64,000 nucleotides of DNA from CAVSNH01 sp963729275. Its GTDB lineage: Bacteria > Actinomycetota > Acidimicrobiia > Acidimicrobiales > RAAP-2. Shown in pieces: positions 8,916 to 17,493 of this stretch (its first letter is position 1; each line of letters starts with the position of its first letter). The notes below the pieces were generated by a model. The model saw only the letters and a program-made list of their open reading frames with translations. It had not been told where the DNA came from and made no database searches. The stretch covers positions 1 through 64,000 of the forward strand of contig CAVSNH010000004.1 of the NCBI GenBank assembly GCA_963729275.1, given 5' to 3'. The translations under genes and the position numbers were made by a program.

Positions 8916-10262
8916 ATGCCACAGACCAACCCGTACCTCGAGGGCAACAACGCCCCGGTCACCACCGAGGAGACGGTCACCGAGCTCACGGTGACCGGCA
9001 CGCTTCCCTCCGTGCTCTCCGGCCGCTACCTCCGCAACGGTCCCAACCCGGTGACCCCGCCCGACCCGGACACCTACCACTGGTTCACAGGCACCGGCAT
9101 GGTGCACGGCATCCGCATGGAGGACGGGGGGGCCCGCTGGTACCGCAACCGCTGGGTCCGGTCCGCCGAGGTGGCCGCCGCCTTGGGCGAGCCTGTCCAC
9201 CCCGGGCCCGTGGTCGAGGGCATGGACTTCGCGCCCAACACCAACGTCATCGGCCATGCCGGGCGTACCTACGCCATCGTCGAGGCGGGGGCGCGGCCCT
9301 ACGAGCTCACCGACGAGCTCGACACCGTAGGCCCGTCGGACTTCGGGGGCACCCTTCCCGGCGGCTACACCGCCCACCCGAAGCGCGACCCCGACACCGG
9401 TGAGCTGCACGCCATCTCCTACTACTGGGGCTGGGGCAACCAGGTGCAGTACACCCGGACCGACGTCGACGGTCGGGTGCAGAAGGTGGTCGACGTCCCG
9501 GTGGGCGGGATGGTGTCCGTCCACGACATGTCACTCACCGGTCGCTATGCGGTGATCTACGACCTGCCCGTCGTCTTCAGCGAGGAGGCGCTGGCCGAAG
9601 GCTCCTCGTTCCCCTACCGGTGGGACGACGACTACGAGAGCCGGGTGGGCCTACTCCCCCTCAACGGCACGGCCGACGACGTGACGTGGTGCGACGTCGA
9701 GCCCTGCTACGTGTTCCACCCGATGAACGCCCACGACGAGGGCGACGCCGTGGTCGCCGACGTCGTGCGCCATCCCAAGATGTTCGCCACCCACCTCATC
9801 GGGCCCGACGAGGGTGCCCCCGTCCTCGAGCGGTGGCGCGTGGACCCGGCGGCCGGCAAGGTCGTGACCGAGATCCTCGACGACCGCGCCCAGGAGTACC
9901 CGCGGGTGGACGAACGAGTGGTCGGCCGTCCTCACCGCTTCGGATATGCAGCAGTCGTCACCAGAGGAGACGAGCCAGGCTTCGACGTGACATCGGGCCT
10001 CGTGAAGCACGATCTGAGCAAGGGGACGAGTGAGGTCCGTGGCTTCCGGGGTGGCGCCGGCGAGGCCATCTTCGTGCCCGCCCAGCCTGGCTCGAGCGAG
10101 GACGACGGGTATGTGCTGAGCCTGATCTACGACCCCGACCGCCAGGCCAGCGACCTCTTGGTCCTCCATGCGCAGGATTTCACCGGTGACCCGGTCGCCA
10201 CCGTGCACCTGCCGGTGCGCGTGCCCTACGGCTTTCACGGCAACTGGGTTCCGGACGCTTGA
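8916..10262 (+). CDS. carotenoid oxygenase (RPE65/CCD family)
   Basis: The start chosen is ATG 8916, preceded by GGGAGG at 8905-8910; the frame is open 39 nt further upstream. The 448-residue product has the family's opening segment (LSGRYLRNGPNP) and four histidines expected to bind Fe(II) in the seven-bladed propeller: H154, H203, H268 and H441 (GFHGNW near the C-terminus). Members cleave C=C bonds of carotenoids or of phenylpropenes such as stilbenes using O2. No carotenoid biosynthesis genes are nearby, so the substrate is open. The gene converges with gatD, 13 nt between stops. Confidence 0.88.
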   Translation: MPQTNPYLEGNNAPVTTEETVTELTVTGTLPSVLSGRYLRNGPNPVTPPDPDTYHWFTGTGMVHGIRMEDGGARWYRNRWVRSAEVAAALGEPVHPGPVVEGMDFAPNTNVIGHAGRTYAIVEAGARPYELTDELDTVGPSDFGGTLPGGYTAHPKRDPDTGELHAISYYWGWGNQVQYTRTDVDGRVQKVVDVPVGGMVSVHDMSLTGRYAVIYDLPVVFSEEALAEGSSFPYRWDDDYESRVGLLPLNGTADDVTWCDVEPCYVFHPMNAHDEGDAVVADVVRHPKMFATHLIGPDEGAPVLERWRVDPAAGKVVTEILDDRAQEYPRVDERVVGRPHRFGYAAVVTRGDEPGFDVTSGLVKHDLSKGTSEVRGFRGGAGEAIFVPAQPGSSEDDGYVLSLIYDPDRQASDLLVLHAQDFTGDPVATVHLPVRVPYGFHGNWVPDA

Positions 10263-10275
10263 GGATGACGCGCCC

Positions 10276-11070
10276 CTAACGCCGAGGGCGAAATCGCCAC
10301 CGCCGTCGTGGCGACGTGGACGCGTCCAACCGCTCGGCCCGCAGCGCCTCCACCTCGCCGTCGTCGAGGGAGTCGAGGACAACCGGCGTGCCCTTTCCGT
10401 CGAGCGCCCAACCGAGCAGCAGGTCGGCCAGCCGCGGGTTGCGGGCGAGGACCGGGCCGTGCAGGTAGGTGCCGAGGACGCGCCCCGACCAGGCACCCTC
10501 GGTGCCGCTGCCCGATCCGTTGCCGATTCCGGTCTCCACGTCGGCCAGGGCCGTGGCCTCTGGGCCAACCGTCGTCACCCCGCCGTGGTTCTCGAATCCG
10601 GTCAGCGCGGGCAGGGAGATGCCGCCGGGCAGGGTCGGCGCGTCGGGACGGGGCGTGGCCACGAGCTCCCCCACCGCTCGCCGGGCCGTGCCCTTGCCGG
10701 TGGCCACGTCGAGCAGACCGAGGCCGGCCTGGGGGGCGCCCAACCGGTCGGGGAACTCGCGGCCGAGCAGCTGGTATCCGGCGCAGACGCCGAAGACCAC
10801 GGCGCCGGCGGCATGGGCCCGTTCGAGCACCCTGTCCGACCGCAGTGACTCGGCAGAACGTACCTGCGGTGCGTCCTCCCCCCCGCCCAGGCAGTAGAGG
10901 TCACCGCTCGGGAGCACCTCGTCGGAGTGGGCCAGGACGAGCTCGACGTCGATGCCCCGCCAGGCGGCGCGGCGAGCCAGCACGACCCCGTTGCCGCCAT
11001 CGCCATAGGTACCGAGGAGGTCGGGATGCACCACGACCACCACCAACGGGCTCGAACGTGGTGTCGTCAT
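10276..11070 (-). CDS. gatD: GatD-type glutamine amidotransferase for lipid II amidation
   Basis: The product has 264 residues and is a class I glutamine amidotransferase of the cobyric-acid-synthase type. The nucleophile is C96 in GVCAGYQLLG and the catalytic histidine H204 in GTYLHGP. GatD supplies ammonia to MurT, which amidates the alpha-carboxyl of D-Glu in lipid II to D-isoglutamine. ATG 11070 overlaps the murT stop by 4 nt, fixing the start; the longer open frame upstream is a shadow of murT. It is the last gene of a three-gene operon. Confidence 0.9.
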   Translation of the reverse strand: MTTPRSSPLVVVVVHPDLLGTYGDGGNGVVLARRAAWRGIDVELVLAHSDEVLPSGDLYCLGGGEDAPQVRSAESLRSDRVLERAHAAGAVVFGVCAGYQLLGREFPDRLGAPQAGLGLLDVATGKGTARRAVGELVATPRPDAPTLPGGISLPALTGFENHGGVTTVGPEATALADVETGIGNGSGSGTEGAWSGRVLGTYLHGPVLARNPRLADLLLGWALDGKGTPVVLDSLDDGEVEALRAERLDASTSPRRRWRFRPRR

Positions 11071-12398
11071 TGCAGTCGTCGCCGAACGTCGGCGAAAGCG
11101 GTGTAGTTGCCGATGAAGAGAGTCTCGGTCGTGGCGGTGGCGTCGACCGGCGGCGGCACGAGCTCGATGGCGCGGTCGAGCGCAGCCAACGGGTCGCCCA
11201 CCACCTGGTGTTCGACCTCGGCGTAGCGCAGGCGCACGGCGAGGTCGCGGCGACGGTCGCCGGTGACGACCGCCACCCGCCCGGCCAGCCGCTCGAAAGG
11301 GACGTCCCACAGCCAGCTCGGGTCGAGACCATCGGCCGTCCGGGCGTTGATCGAGAGCACAACTGGCCCCCCTGGCGTCGGCGCCGACGCTTCGAGGAGG
11401 TCGAAGACGGCGGCCCAACCGGCCGGGTTCTTGGCCAGCATCAGCCGCACATCCCGCCCTCGCCGGTGGACGATTCCGAAGCGGCCCTCGACCGAGTCGA
11501 TGGAGGCGATGCGGTCGAGGGCAGCGGCCGCGCACTCCGTCCCCACCGAGGTGCTGTCGTTGCCCGTCAGCAGACAGGCGGCCACGACGGCCATGGCCGC
11601 GTTGGAGCGGTTGAACCACCCCGGCACCCGCAGGTCCATCGATCGTCGCGACCCGTCGGCGGACACCAGGTCGTCACCCTCGAGCCAGACGTCGGGGTCC
11701 GGGCGCCGCAGGTCGCAGCGGTCACAGGCCCATGCCCCACCCGGCCCGAAGGTGATGGCCCCCCCACAAGCCGGGCAGCCCACCGCGTCCTCGTGCCAGA
11801 CCAGCCCGGCCCCCACCCAGCGGACAGACGGCGCCGCACCGGCCGCCCATGCCACCAGCGGATCGTCGGCGTTGGCCACCACCACCGGCGGCGCCACCGG
11901 CGCACCGGCCTCGGCGCCGCCGGCCCATCGATCGAAGGCACGTCGCCAACGCTCGGCCACCAAGCGCACCTCGGCCACCCGGTCCAACTGGTCGCGGGAC
12001 AGGTTGAGAAGGACGACGACCGACGGATGGACCTCGTCCAGCATGCGGTCGACATAGCCCTCGTCGACCTCGAGCACGGCCGCCGGGGCGGTGCGATCGG
12101 CGACCAGGGCGGCCACGTGCCCTGCCGGCATGTTGGCGCCGGTGGTGTTGGTGGCGACCGGCCCCAAGTGATCGGCGATGGCTTCGGCCAGCATCCTCGT
12201 GGTCGTCGTCTTGCCGTTCGTCCCGGTGACCAGGGCCACGACCCGGTGCTCGCTCAGCTGGCGGAGCAGCTGGGAGTCGAGGGCCAGGCCGGCCCGCCCG
12301 CCGATGACCGTGCCGCTCCCCCGCCCGAGGGTGCGTGAGCACCAGTTGATCGATCGGACGGCAGCGGTGGCCAGCCTCGCCCGCCGGCCGGCGGTCAC
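11067..12398 (-). CDS. murT: MurT-type lipid II isoglutaminyl synthase ligase subunit
   Basis: The 443-residue Mur ligase homologue has the ATP P-loop GTNGKTTTT at 59-67. The MurT-specific four-cysteine zinc ribbon (C208, C211, C225, C228) is inserted in the central domain, and a C-terminal DUF1727 domain follows. With GatD it amidates D-glutamate of lipid II, which affects cross-linking and lysozyme resistance. Start GTG 12398 overlaps the upstream acyltransferase stop by 4 nt; the further upstream open frame is not coding. Coupling on both sides means the three proteins are made from one transcript. Confidence 0.9.
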   Translation of the reverse strand: MTAGRRARLATAAVRSINWCSRTLGRGSGTVIGGRAGLALDSQLLRQLSEHRVVALVTGTNGKTTTTRMLAEAIADHLGPVATNTTGANMPAGHVAALVADRTAPAAVLEVDEGYVDRMLDEVHPSVVVLLNLSRDQLDRVAEVRLVAERWRRAFDRWAGGAEAGAPVAPPVVVANADDPLVAWAAGAAPSVRWVGAGLVWHEDAVGCPACGGAITFGPGGAWACDRCDLRRPDPDVWLEGDDLVSADGSRRSMDLRVPGWFNRSNAAMAVVAACLLTGNDSTSVGTECAAAALDRIASIDSVEGRFGIVHRRGRDVRLMLAKNPAGWAAVFDLLEASAPTPGGPVVLSINARTADGLDPSWLWDVPFERLAGRVAVVTGDRRRDLAVRLRYAEVEHQVVGDPLAALDRAIELVPPPVDATATTETLFIGNYTAFADVRRRLQ

Positions 12399-13786
12399 GC
12401 CGAGGGCTTGGTGCGGGCCAACTCCTCCTCGGTGGGCGCCCGGAAGGTGCGCGCCTCGTCGGGGAGGAGGTCGACGATGGCCGCCATGAGGGTGCGGGTG
12501 TCGGCCACCACGTCCTCGTGGCCGAGGGGAACCGGCGGCCCGACCACGACGCGCACGCGCGGTGGATGGGCGATCTGGGCGACGAGTGGCACCTTCTGTG
12601 ACCGTGGCCACACCGCCTCCGTCCCCCACAGGCCGACGGGGATGACCGGGGCACCCGTCTCAGCGGCCAGCCGAGCGGCACCCGTCTTGCCGCTGAGGAC
12701 GGGCTCGAAGAAGGCCGCGCCCCGAGGGATGGTCCCCTGGGGCAGCACGATGACGACCTCGCCGGCCCGCAAGGCGGCCGCCGCCTTCGACATCGGTGTG
12801 CTCCCCTCGACCCCCCGCTCGACCGGGATCCCACCGAGGGCCCGGGCCAGCTGGCCGACCACCGGGGCGTCGAACACCTCCTGCTTGGCCAAGAAGCGAA
12901 CCGGCCGTCCCAACTGGGCGGCCACCAGTCCGATGGCGGCCACGTCGAAGTAGCTGCGGTGGTTGGAGGCGAGTATGACCGGCCCCCGGTCGGGGACGTG
13001 CTCGACACCCGAGACCTCGAAGCGGGCGTAGGGGAAGGCGGGCGGCCGGAAGAGCAGACGGGCCAGGTGGTAGGGCTCGAGACCGACGAGCGAGGGCACT
13101 CCCGGCGAACGGTCCCAGTATTCGAGGGGCCACCGCCGGGCCACGGCGACGGCGGCCAGGCGGGGGTCGGCGTTGACCGGATGGGGGTGGCCCACGGCGT
13201 TGAGCAAGGGCAGGTCGAAGAAGCTGTCCGAGTAGACGTGCGACGCCGACAAACGCACCTCGTGGTCGACGGCCCACTGTCCGACGGCGGCCCGCTTGCC
13301 GAACCCCCACACGAAGCTGCCCTCGATGGCGCCCGTGAACCGGCCGTCCTCTTCGACGTAGCGGGTGGCGACGACACCGTCGAAGCCGAGGCTCTCGGCG
13401 AGGGGGCACACGAGGGCGTACGGAGACGTGGTGGCGAGCACGAGGGGGAATCCGTCTCGGCGGTGGGCGTCGAGCACCTGAGCGGCCCAGGGCTGCACCA
13501 GGTCGAGCAACGGCCCCACCGCCCGCTTGGCCGCCTGGCAGGTGGCCTCGACCGGCCGCCCCCGCATGAGAGGGGCGGCGGCCCGAGCGAGCGCCATGGA
13601 CGGGACCGACTCGCCCAGCCGGTTGTAGAGCCCGTAGATGACCCGCTCACCCGGTAGATGCCGGCCGGGGGGCAGCACGCCTTCGGCCACCAGGGCCTCG
13701 TGGAACACCGGACCACTGGCCGAGCGAATGAGCGTGCGGTCGAGGTCGACGAAGACGGCACCTGGCTGGTCCGACATCGTCCTCAC
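12395..13786 (-). CDS. HAD-IB phosphatase / PlsC acyltransferase fusion
   Basis: The 463-residue fusion starts with a SerB-like HAD domain, with motif I D14-L-D16-R-T18 intact and D187 and D191 of motif IV (YSDSFFD). It ends with a PlsC domain whose HX4D is NHRSYFD (H276, D281), followed by the PQGTIPRG block. It resembles the two-domain mycobacterial PlsC proteins. The acyltransferase probably makes phosphatidate or a related lipid; the HAD domain may act on a phosphorylated precursor or product. An ATG 9 nt downstream (13777) is an alternative start. It heads the operon with murT and gatD (GTGA overlap), linking phospholipid and cell-wall precursor work. Confidence 0.85.
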   Translation of the reverse strand: MRTMSDQPGAVFVDLDRTLIRSASGPVFHEALVAEGVLPPGRHLPGERVIYGLYNRLGESVPSMALARAAAPLMRGRPVEATCQAAKRAVGPLLDLVQPWAAQVLDAHRRDGFPLVLATTSPYALVCPLAESLGFDGVVATRYVEEDGRFTGAIEGSFVWGFGKRAAVGQWAVDHEVRLSASHVYSDSFFDLPLLNAVGHPHPVNADPRLAAVAVARRWPLEYWDRSPGVPSLVGLEPYHLARLLFRPPAFPYARFEVSGVEHVPDRGPVILASNHRSYFDVAAIGLVAAQLGRPVRFLAKQEVFDAPVVGQLARALGGIPVERGVEGSTPMSKAAAALRAGEVVIVLPQGTIPRGAAFFEPVLSGKTGAARLAAETGAPVIPVGLWGTEAVWPRSQKVPLVAQIAHPPRVRVVVGPPVPLGHEDVVADTRTLMAAIVDLLPDEARTFRAPTEEELARTKPSA

Positions 13787-13861
13787 GCTACTGCGGCGTA
13801 CTCGGACGGGCGGCTCTCACAGCCAGCGTTGCCTGGCTACGAATACGGCCCCTGACGCGGC

Positions 13862-13895
13862 GAAGGGACCGCCAGGGGGGGAAGGCGGTCCCTTC
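13862..13895. promoter_or_regulatory. strong hairpin in divergent intergenic region
   Basis: GAAGGGACCGCC (13862-13873) and GGCGGTCCCTTC (13884-13895) are perfectly complementary 12-mers around a 10-nt loop. It lies between the divergent HAD-PlsC operon (start 13786) and the LysR gene (start 14012), so it is upstream of both rather than at a gene end. If transcribed leftward it would sit in the 5' leader of the HAD-PlsC-murT-gatD operon and could attenuate it. No clear T tract follows. Confidence 0.45.
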
Positions 13896-13990
13896 ACTCT
13901 GACTCAACAAGAAAGGAGGGGGATTCCTTTGTTCCTTGTGGTCCTCCTCGATTGTAAAACAAGCGGTCACATCAGTCAACCAGCTTGTGT

Positions 13991-14008
13991 TGATGATGGC
14001 TATCATCA
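13991..14008 (+). promoter_or_regulatory. palindrome overlapping a -10 box just before the LysR start
   Basis: TGATGATGGCTATCATCA is a 7-bp inverted repeat around GGCT. It contains TATCAT (14001-14006), a good -10 hexamer 5 nt before GTG 14012. No Shine-Dalgarno sequence is present, so a leaderless transcript autorepressed through the palindrome fits. This is inference from spacing. Confidence 0.45.
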
Positions 14009-14011
14009 TAA

Positions 14012-14929
14012 GTGATGGAGCTCCGGCATCTTCAGGCTCTCGCAGCCATCAGCGACCACCGCACCTTCTCGGCTGCCGCCGACCACCTCGGCACGGTGCA
14101 GTCGAACATCTCGGCCCATATGGCTCGCCTCGAACGTGAGCTGGGCGCTCCCATGATCGACCGGAGCGACGGCCGCCTGACCGAGGAGGGCATGGTGGTC
14201 TTGGCCCGGGCCCGCCGCATCCTGGCCGAGCTCGATGCTCTGGTCGCCGACGTGGCCGCCTGCAAGGACGAGGTCAGCGGCACCGTGAGGGTGGGCATGA
14301 TCGCCACCACCGCCCCTTGGCTCGTCCCCCGGCTCATGGAGGCAGTCCGGCACCGCCATCCGAAGCTCCGGTTGGTGGCGGTCGAGGGGACCACGACCGG
14401 CCTCGAGCCCCAGCTGGCATCCGGGCAGCTCGATCTGGCCTTGCTCAATCTCCCGCTCAGCTCCCGCGACTTGGTGGTCCAGCAGCTCTTCGAAGAGGAC
14501 CTCATGCTGGTGGTGCCACAGGGTCACCCCTTGGCCGACTCCGACCTGCCGTTGGCCCTCGAGGACCTGGCCGAGATGGAGCTCTTGTTGCCGCTGCCGG
14601 GAACCAGCTTCCGGGACGAGCTCGACTCGGCCACCCGCCCGCTCGGCATCAGCCTGCAGCCGGCGGCCGAGATCGACGGGCTGCGCCTCATCGCCTCGCT
14701 CGCCTTCGAGGGGTACGGGCCGGCCATTCTGCCGGCCACCGCCATTCCCGGCTTCCTGGCCGACCGGTTCCGGCCCGTGCCCGTGGCCGGGCTCCCCCGC
14801 CGGAGGGTGGGGGTGGCGCAGCGCAGTCGCGGCCTGCCCTCGGCGCCGACCCGGGCCCTCATCGAGCTACTCGTCCAGGTGGTGGCGCGGCCCGAGGGTC
14901 GACCAAACGGGTTCCACGTTCCCGACTGA
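14012..14929 (+). CDS. LysR family transcriptional regulator
   Basis: The 305-residue protein has an N-terminal winged HTH (MELRHLQALAAISDHRTFSA, about 2-60) and a periplasmic-binding-like effector domain from about 90. Start can be GTG 14012 or the adjacent ATG 14015. The preceding AT-rich stretch carries a palindrome and -10-like box. The divergent neighbour is the HAD-PlsC-murT-gatD operon 225 nt away, a possible target. The effector is unknown. Confidence 0.88.
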   Translation: MMELRHLQALAAISDHRTFSAAADHLGTVQSNISAHMARLERELGAPMIDRSDGRLTEEGMVVLARARRILAELDALVADVAACKDEVSGTVRVGMIATTAPWLVPRLMEAVRHRHPKLRLVAVEGTTTGLEPQLASGQLDLALLNLPLSSRDLVVQQLFEEDLMLVVPQGHPLADSDLPLALEDLAEMELLLPLPGTSFRDELDSATRPLGISLQPAAEIDGLRLIASLAFEGYGPAILPATAIPGFLADRFRPVPVAGLPRRRVGVAQRSRGLPSAPTRALIELLVQVVARPEGRPNGFHVPD

Positions 14930-15013
14930 CCCGATCACTGACAGAGATGAGGTCGGAGCACGGGGATTCGGCATTCTGACCAGCGACGGTGTTTCGCCGC
15001 CCGAGACCCGTGG

Positions 15014-15640
15014 TCAGCGACCTTCCGGTACCCGAGGCTCCCGCCACATGCGCCAGATGGGTGGACCGGCCGCCTTGGACCGGAACTCCTCCACCACCTC
15101 GAAGCCGAACCGGGCATAGAGCGGGACGTTGCGCGGCTTCGAGGACTCGAGGTAGGCGGGCATGCCGGCCTCGTCGGCCTCGGCCAGCTTGTCGGCCAGC
15201 AGGGCGGACCCGATGCCGCGGCCCTGGCGAGCCGGCTCGGTGGCCAGCGTGGCCAGGTACCAGTGGGGCTCCTTCGGGTGCCGGCCGTCCACCTCGAAGA
15301 GCAGACGCAGGGCGCGGTGGGTGTGGGTGCCGACGAGGAAGGGCGCCGTCGGGAGCAGCTCGAAGAGCTCGCGCAGCCCGTTGCGCACCCGGTCGGGAGG
15401 CCCCCAGATGGCCACGCCACCGGCGTCGGTGGTCGTGAAGACGTGACCGAGCGGCAGGTACTGACGTTTGAGCTGCGTCGTGAAGAACGAGCGCAGTCCC
15501 GCCCGACGGCGCGCCGGTCCGGGGAACATGAAGCGGGCCACCGGGTCGTCGTCGAAGGCGCGCACGCACAGGTTGACCAGATCCGAGATCTCGGCGGCCG
15601 TGGCCGGGCGGACAATCGGGCTCGATGGTCGCCGCTCCAC
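15014..15640 (-). CDS. GNAT family N-acetyltransferase
   Basis: This 208-residue protein has the acetyl-CoA-binding motif A (LATEPARQGRGIGSALL) after a beta-strand-rich half, and the C-terminal motif B (PAYLESSKPRNVPLYARFGF). That pattern is typical of small-molecule or toxin-modifying GNATs. Its stop faces the LysR stop about 84 nt away, and it is 26 nt downstream of the YqgE gene on the same strand. The acceptor substrate is unknown. Confidence 0.85.
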   Translation of the reverse strand: MERRPSSPIVRPATAAEISDLVNLCVRAFDDDPVARFMFPGPARRRAGLRSFFTTQLKRQYLPLGHVFTTTDAGGVAIWGPPDRVRNGLRELFELLPTAPFLVGTHTHRALRLLFEVDGRHPKEPHWYLATLATEPARQGRGIGSALLADKLAEADEAGMPAYLESSKPRNVPLYARFGFEVVEEFRSKAAGPPIWRMWREPRVPEGR

Positions 15641-15666
15641 GGCGGCGAATGGTAGCCAGCCGGCAG

Positions 15667-16290
15667 TCAGTTGGCCGACGGGTCAGGCGGATACCCGGAA
15701 AGGACGGCCAGCGCGCCGCCCTGTCGACGCAGGACCCGCCGCCAGAGGCCCTCGGGGTCTGCCGAGATCGGGTCGCGGGCCTGGGCCGGGACCACGTACC
15801 AGGACCCTTCGAGGATCTCGGCCTCGAGCTGGTCGCTGTCCCAACCGGCGTAGCCCGAGAAGAGGCGGGCGCCCTCCAGCGACTCGGCCATCTCGGTCGG
15901 GTCGGCGGACAGGTCGACCGTCCCGACCGGCCGCTCGTCGTCGACCAGTAACCGCCAGCCGGCGGGGGCGGCGGACGCGCTCGCCTCCTTGCGCTGGCGC
16001 ACGAGGCCGATCAAGGCGTTGCGAGCCACCGGGCCACCGGTGAACACCTCGGCCGGGGCCGTGGCCAACGTGTGCCACTGGGGCAGGAGACGGTCGACGG
16101 CCAGGCCGCCGGGCCGGTCGAGGACGACACCCAGGGCGCCGTACAGGCCATGGTCGAGGACGAGCAACACACAACGGGCGAAGTTCGGATCGGCCAGGCG
16201 GGGCGTGGCCACGAGCAGGTGGCCGGTGAGCGTGTCGGGCGGGTCGGCGCCGCCGTAGGGCTCGAACTCGCTGAACGGCCGGATGGGCAC
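15667..16290 (-). CDS. YqgE/AlgH family protein (UPF0301)
   Basis: I choose GTG 16290, giving 207 residues that start VPIRPFSEFEPYGG. The longer frame would overlap the divergent hydratase gene and its extra residues look non-coding. The core (GHLLVATPRLADPNFARCV, VVLDRPGG, FTGGPV, SGYAGWDSDQLEAE) is the DUF179 signature. The family is widespread and its biochemical role is not settled, although some members are tied to regulation of secretion or alginate. It is divergent from the hydratase at 16358. Confidence 0.85.
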   Translation of the reverse strand: MPIRPFSEFEPYGGADPPDTLTGHLLVATPRLADPNFARCVLLVLDHGLYGALGVVLDRPGGLAVDRLLPQWHTLATAPAEVFTGGPVARNALIGLVRQRKEASASAAPAGWRLLVDDERPVGTVDLSADPTEMAESLEGARLFSGYAGWDSDQLEAEILEGSWYVVPAQARDPISADPEGLWRRVLRRQGGALAVLSGYPPDPSAN

Positions 16291-16357
16291 CCTTCCGATG
16301 ATGGCGCAGGTCGAGCCAGGAGTGGCGGAGAGCCATGTCGTGGGTGAGGCTCTTGCC

Positions 16358-17158
16358 ATGGCCCTCGTTTCGGTCGAGCACGCCGACGCCCACGTGTCGG
16401 TGGTGACCCTCGACAACCCGTCGCGACTCAACTCGCTCTCCTTCGCCCTGGTCGGGGACCTCTACTCCGCCCTGGAGGAGGTAGCGGCCGACGGCCAGTG
16501 CCGGGTGGTGGTCCTGACCGGGGCCGGCCGGGCCTTCTGCTCGGGCCTCGAGCTCGAGCACGCGGGACTGCCACCCGGTGCCGAGGAGCTCGGGCGCCAT
16601 CGCATGGGCATGCGGGCCATGTCGTTCATGGGCGGCATCGTGCCGGCCATGCGGGCCATCCCCCAGCCGATCATCGCCGCCATCCGGGGCCCGGCCTTCG
16701 GCGGCGGGATGTGTCTGTCGCTCGGGGCCGACATCCGTCTGGCGGGACGGTCGGCCACCTTCTGTGGAGCCGGCATCAACAACGGCCTCTCGGGCACCGA
16801 GCTCGGTGTGAGCTGGCTGTTGCCCCGAGCCGTCGGTACCTCGCACGCGGCCGAGATGCTGCTGACCGGCAAGCGGGTCGACGCCGAGGAGGCTCTCCGC
16901 ATCGGGCTCGTATCCCGGGTCACCGATGACGAGCACGTCATGGAGGCCGCCATCGAGATGGCCGCGGCCATGTGCACGTTCAGCCCGTTCGGCCTCGCCC
17001 TCACCAAAGAGACGATGTGGGCCTCGCTCGAGGTCGGAAGCCTTCGGGCCGCGGTCGACCTCGAGAACCGGACCCAACTGCTGGCCGGTCACACCGGCAA
17101 CCTCGATGAGGCATCGGCCGCCTTCCGCGAGAAGCGTCCGCCGGTCTACACCGAGTGA
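16358..17158 (+). CDS. enoyl-CoA hydratase/isomerase family protein
   Basis: ATG 16358 is preceded by GGTGAGG at 16343-16349, which decides the start. The 266-residue crotonase-fold protein shows the oxyanion-hole segments AFCSGLELEHAG and RGPAFGGGMCLSLGADIRLA, plus a GTELGVSWLLPRAVG helix. Members hydrate or isomerise acyl-CoA thioesters in beta-oxidation or related routes. The stop overlaps the start of the next small gene by one base (TGATG), suggesting co-translation. The exact acyl substrate cannot be told. Confidence 0.88.
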   Translation: MALVSVEHADAHVSVVTLDNPSRLNSLSFALVGDLYSALEEVAADGQCRVVVLTGAGRAFCSGLELEHAGLPPGAEELGRHRMGMRAMSFMGGIVPAMRAIPQPIIAAIRGPAFGGGMCLSLGADIRLAGRSATFCGAGINNGLSGTELGVSWLLPRAVGTSHAAEMLLTGKRVDAEEALRIGLVSRVTDDEHVMEAAIEMAAAMCTFSPFGLALTKETMWASLEVGSLRAAVDLENRTQLLAGHTGNLDEASAAFREKRPPVYTE

Positions 17159-17385
17159 TGGCCAAGGCCCGGCGCGGACGCCGCCGCACCGGGCCATCGG
17201 CACCGGCGGCCACCGAGTCCCTGCGAGCCCACTGGCGGGCCGACGGCAAAGAGAAGCGGCGTTTCCCCACGGCCGACGCGGCCAACCGGGCCGTCCTGCA
17301 GCTGCGGCTGGGGGAAGGTGTCGACCTCGATACCTATCCGTGCCCCTATTGCAACGGGTGGCACCTGGCCAGCCGAGACCGCTGA
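17158..17385 (+). CDS. small zinc-finger-like protein
   Basis: A 75-residue basic protein begins at ATG 17158 inside the TGATG overlap with the hydratase stop. Residues near the C-terminus, CPYCNGWHL, give a CxxC...H half zinc site like those in small actinobacterial proteins that may bind RNA or DNA. The rest is Arg/Lys/Ala-rich with GC-rich third codon positions, supporting real coding. Function unknown. Confidence 0.6.
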   Translation: MAKARRGRRRTGPSAPAATESLRAHWRADGKEKRRFPTADAANRAVLQLRLGEGVDLDTYPCPYCNGWHLASRDR

Positions 17386-17493
17386 TCGGAGCCCTGGCCC
17401 CGGCTCCCAGTGGGCGGGCCGACCGCAGGCGGGCACACTAGGGACGCGGAACCCGCGTCACTCGGCGCCGCCCCCATCCCCGACGAGGTTTCC

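Noticed and set aside
10308..12338. 676-codon plus-strand open frame
   Set aside because: It is antisense to murT and gatD, rich in Arg/Pro/Gly, with no motif; the minus-strand genes have clear catalytic residues.
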